Origin: Tardiphaga sp.
Lineage (GTDB): Bacteria > Pseudomonadota > Alphaproteobacteria > Rhizobiales > Xanthobacteraceae
Direction of reading: 5' to 3'
Assembly (NCBI GenBank): GCA_028290325.1
Contig: JAQGJY010000261.1
Coordinates: forward strand, 1 to 5,784
Length of the DNA stretch: 5,784 nucleotides
Positions 5,436 through 5,784 of the stretch are shown piece after piece. Under the pieces are notes generated by a model that was not told the origin of the DNA, ran no database searches, and worked only from the letters and a program-made list of their open reading frames with translations. Position numbers and translations under genes: made by a program. The first letter of the stretch is position 1. Every line of letters begins with the position of its first letter.

Positions 5436-5784
5436 AGCGCGGCATCACCGCGTGAAACATCGACTTCGCGACCGAGACCACCTCATCGGTGACGCTGGTG
5501 CGCTCCGAGGATGACGGCGACATCGCCTCGGCCCGCAGATCCAGCGGGCGGGAGGTCGGGATATCCGCCGGCGGCGCGAAGCGTCGCGGTTCGCGCGCGT
5601 CATCCGAGCGCGACGCGGCCTGTGGATAGGGCTGACGCACGACCGGAGCCGCGTTGCCTTGCTCGAAGACGTCGGGATTCGGCGTCGCGACATTGATCGC
5701 GGGCGGCAGCGGCTGCATCGGCGGAGCCGACACGGCCGTGCTCGCCGGCTGCAGGCGCGGTGCATCGGCCGGCTTCGATTCGGC
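5434..5784 (-). CDS. Unrecognised Pro/Ala-rich protein, C-terminal part (runs off right edge)
   Basis: The frame is open from the right edge to TAA (5436-5434), giving the last 116 residues with no internal stop. An internal ATG at 5733 is probably not the start, because the same frame and composition continue upstream to the edge. Residues 1 to about 85 of the visible part are rich in Pro, Ala, Ser and Arg (PPMQPLPPAINVATPNPDV, RRFAPPADIPTSRPLDLRAE), as in a disordered linker or a periplasmic or cell-envelope tail. The last 25 or so residues (SVTDEVVSVAKSMFHAVMP) could form one amphipathic helix. I do not recognise the family, and the defining domain is likely outside the window. It converges on rpsU. 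Confidence 0.65.
   Translation of the reverse strand, partial: AESKPADAPRLQPASTAVSAPPMQPLPPAINVATPNPDVFEQGNAAPVVRQPYPQAASRSDDAREPRRFAPPADIPTSRPLDLRAEAMSPSSSERTSVTDEVVSVAKSMFHAVMPR

Noticed and set aside
5019..5437. Overlapping frames on both strands across the end of rpsU
   Set aside because: They arise from the GC-rich tail-coding repeat of rpsU; rpsU and its terminator explain the region.
1..5784. tRNA, rRNA, CRISPR array, insertion sequence or phage attachment site
   Set aside because: No cloverleaf, spaced direct repeats, transposase frame or flanking terminal repeats were found on either strand.

Overview
The window is GC-rich chromosomal DNA and looks like an alphaproteobacterium of the Hyphomicrobiales, probably near Bradyrhizobium, Rhodopseudomonas or Afipia. 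That placement is inferred from the base composition, a ribosomal protein S21 with a Gly/Pro/Ala/Arg-rich tail, two small DUF465 (YdcH-like) proteins beside purEK, and a membrane PAS sensor of the kind common in that family. No database search was possible.

Layout, left to right. Positions 1-961 (minus strand) hold the N-terminal 320 residues of a membrane-bound PAS-domain signalling protein whose output domain lies beyond the left edge. A 149-bp divergent gap separates it from a plus-strand FAD-dependent oxidoreductase (1111-2217) of the L-2-hydroxyglutarate oxidase-like group. A 154-bp convergent gap full of inverted repeats follows. Next comes a minus-strand DUF465 gene (2372-2557), then a 245-bp divergent gap and a second DUF465 gene on the plus strand (2803-3009). 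After that is purE-purK (3168-4771), overlapping by four bases, then rpsU (4915-5229) with a GTG start and a textbook intrinsic terminator (5254-5281). The right end (5434-5784, minus strand) is the C-terminal 116 residues of an unrecognised Pro/Ala-rich protein that starts outside the window.

PurE and PurK act together in de novo purine synthesis: PurK makes N5-CAIR from AIR, bicarbonate and ATP, and PurE rearranges it to CAIR. S21 is a small-subunit ribosomal protein that helps initiation. The two DUF465 proteins are short helical proteins of unknown function. The oxidoreductase and the PAS sensor show no clear functional tie to the purine genes.

No mobile element, CRISPR array, tRNA or rRNA was seen, and I found no convincing new multi-gene system. 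The least explained stretch is the convergent gap at 2218-2371. It has three consecutive dyads, three GACGTCA copies and a tiny open frame with a good ribosome binding site.
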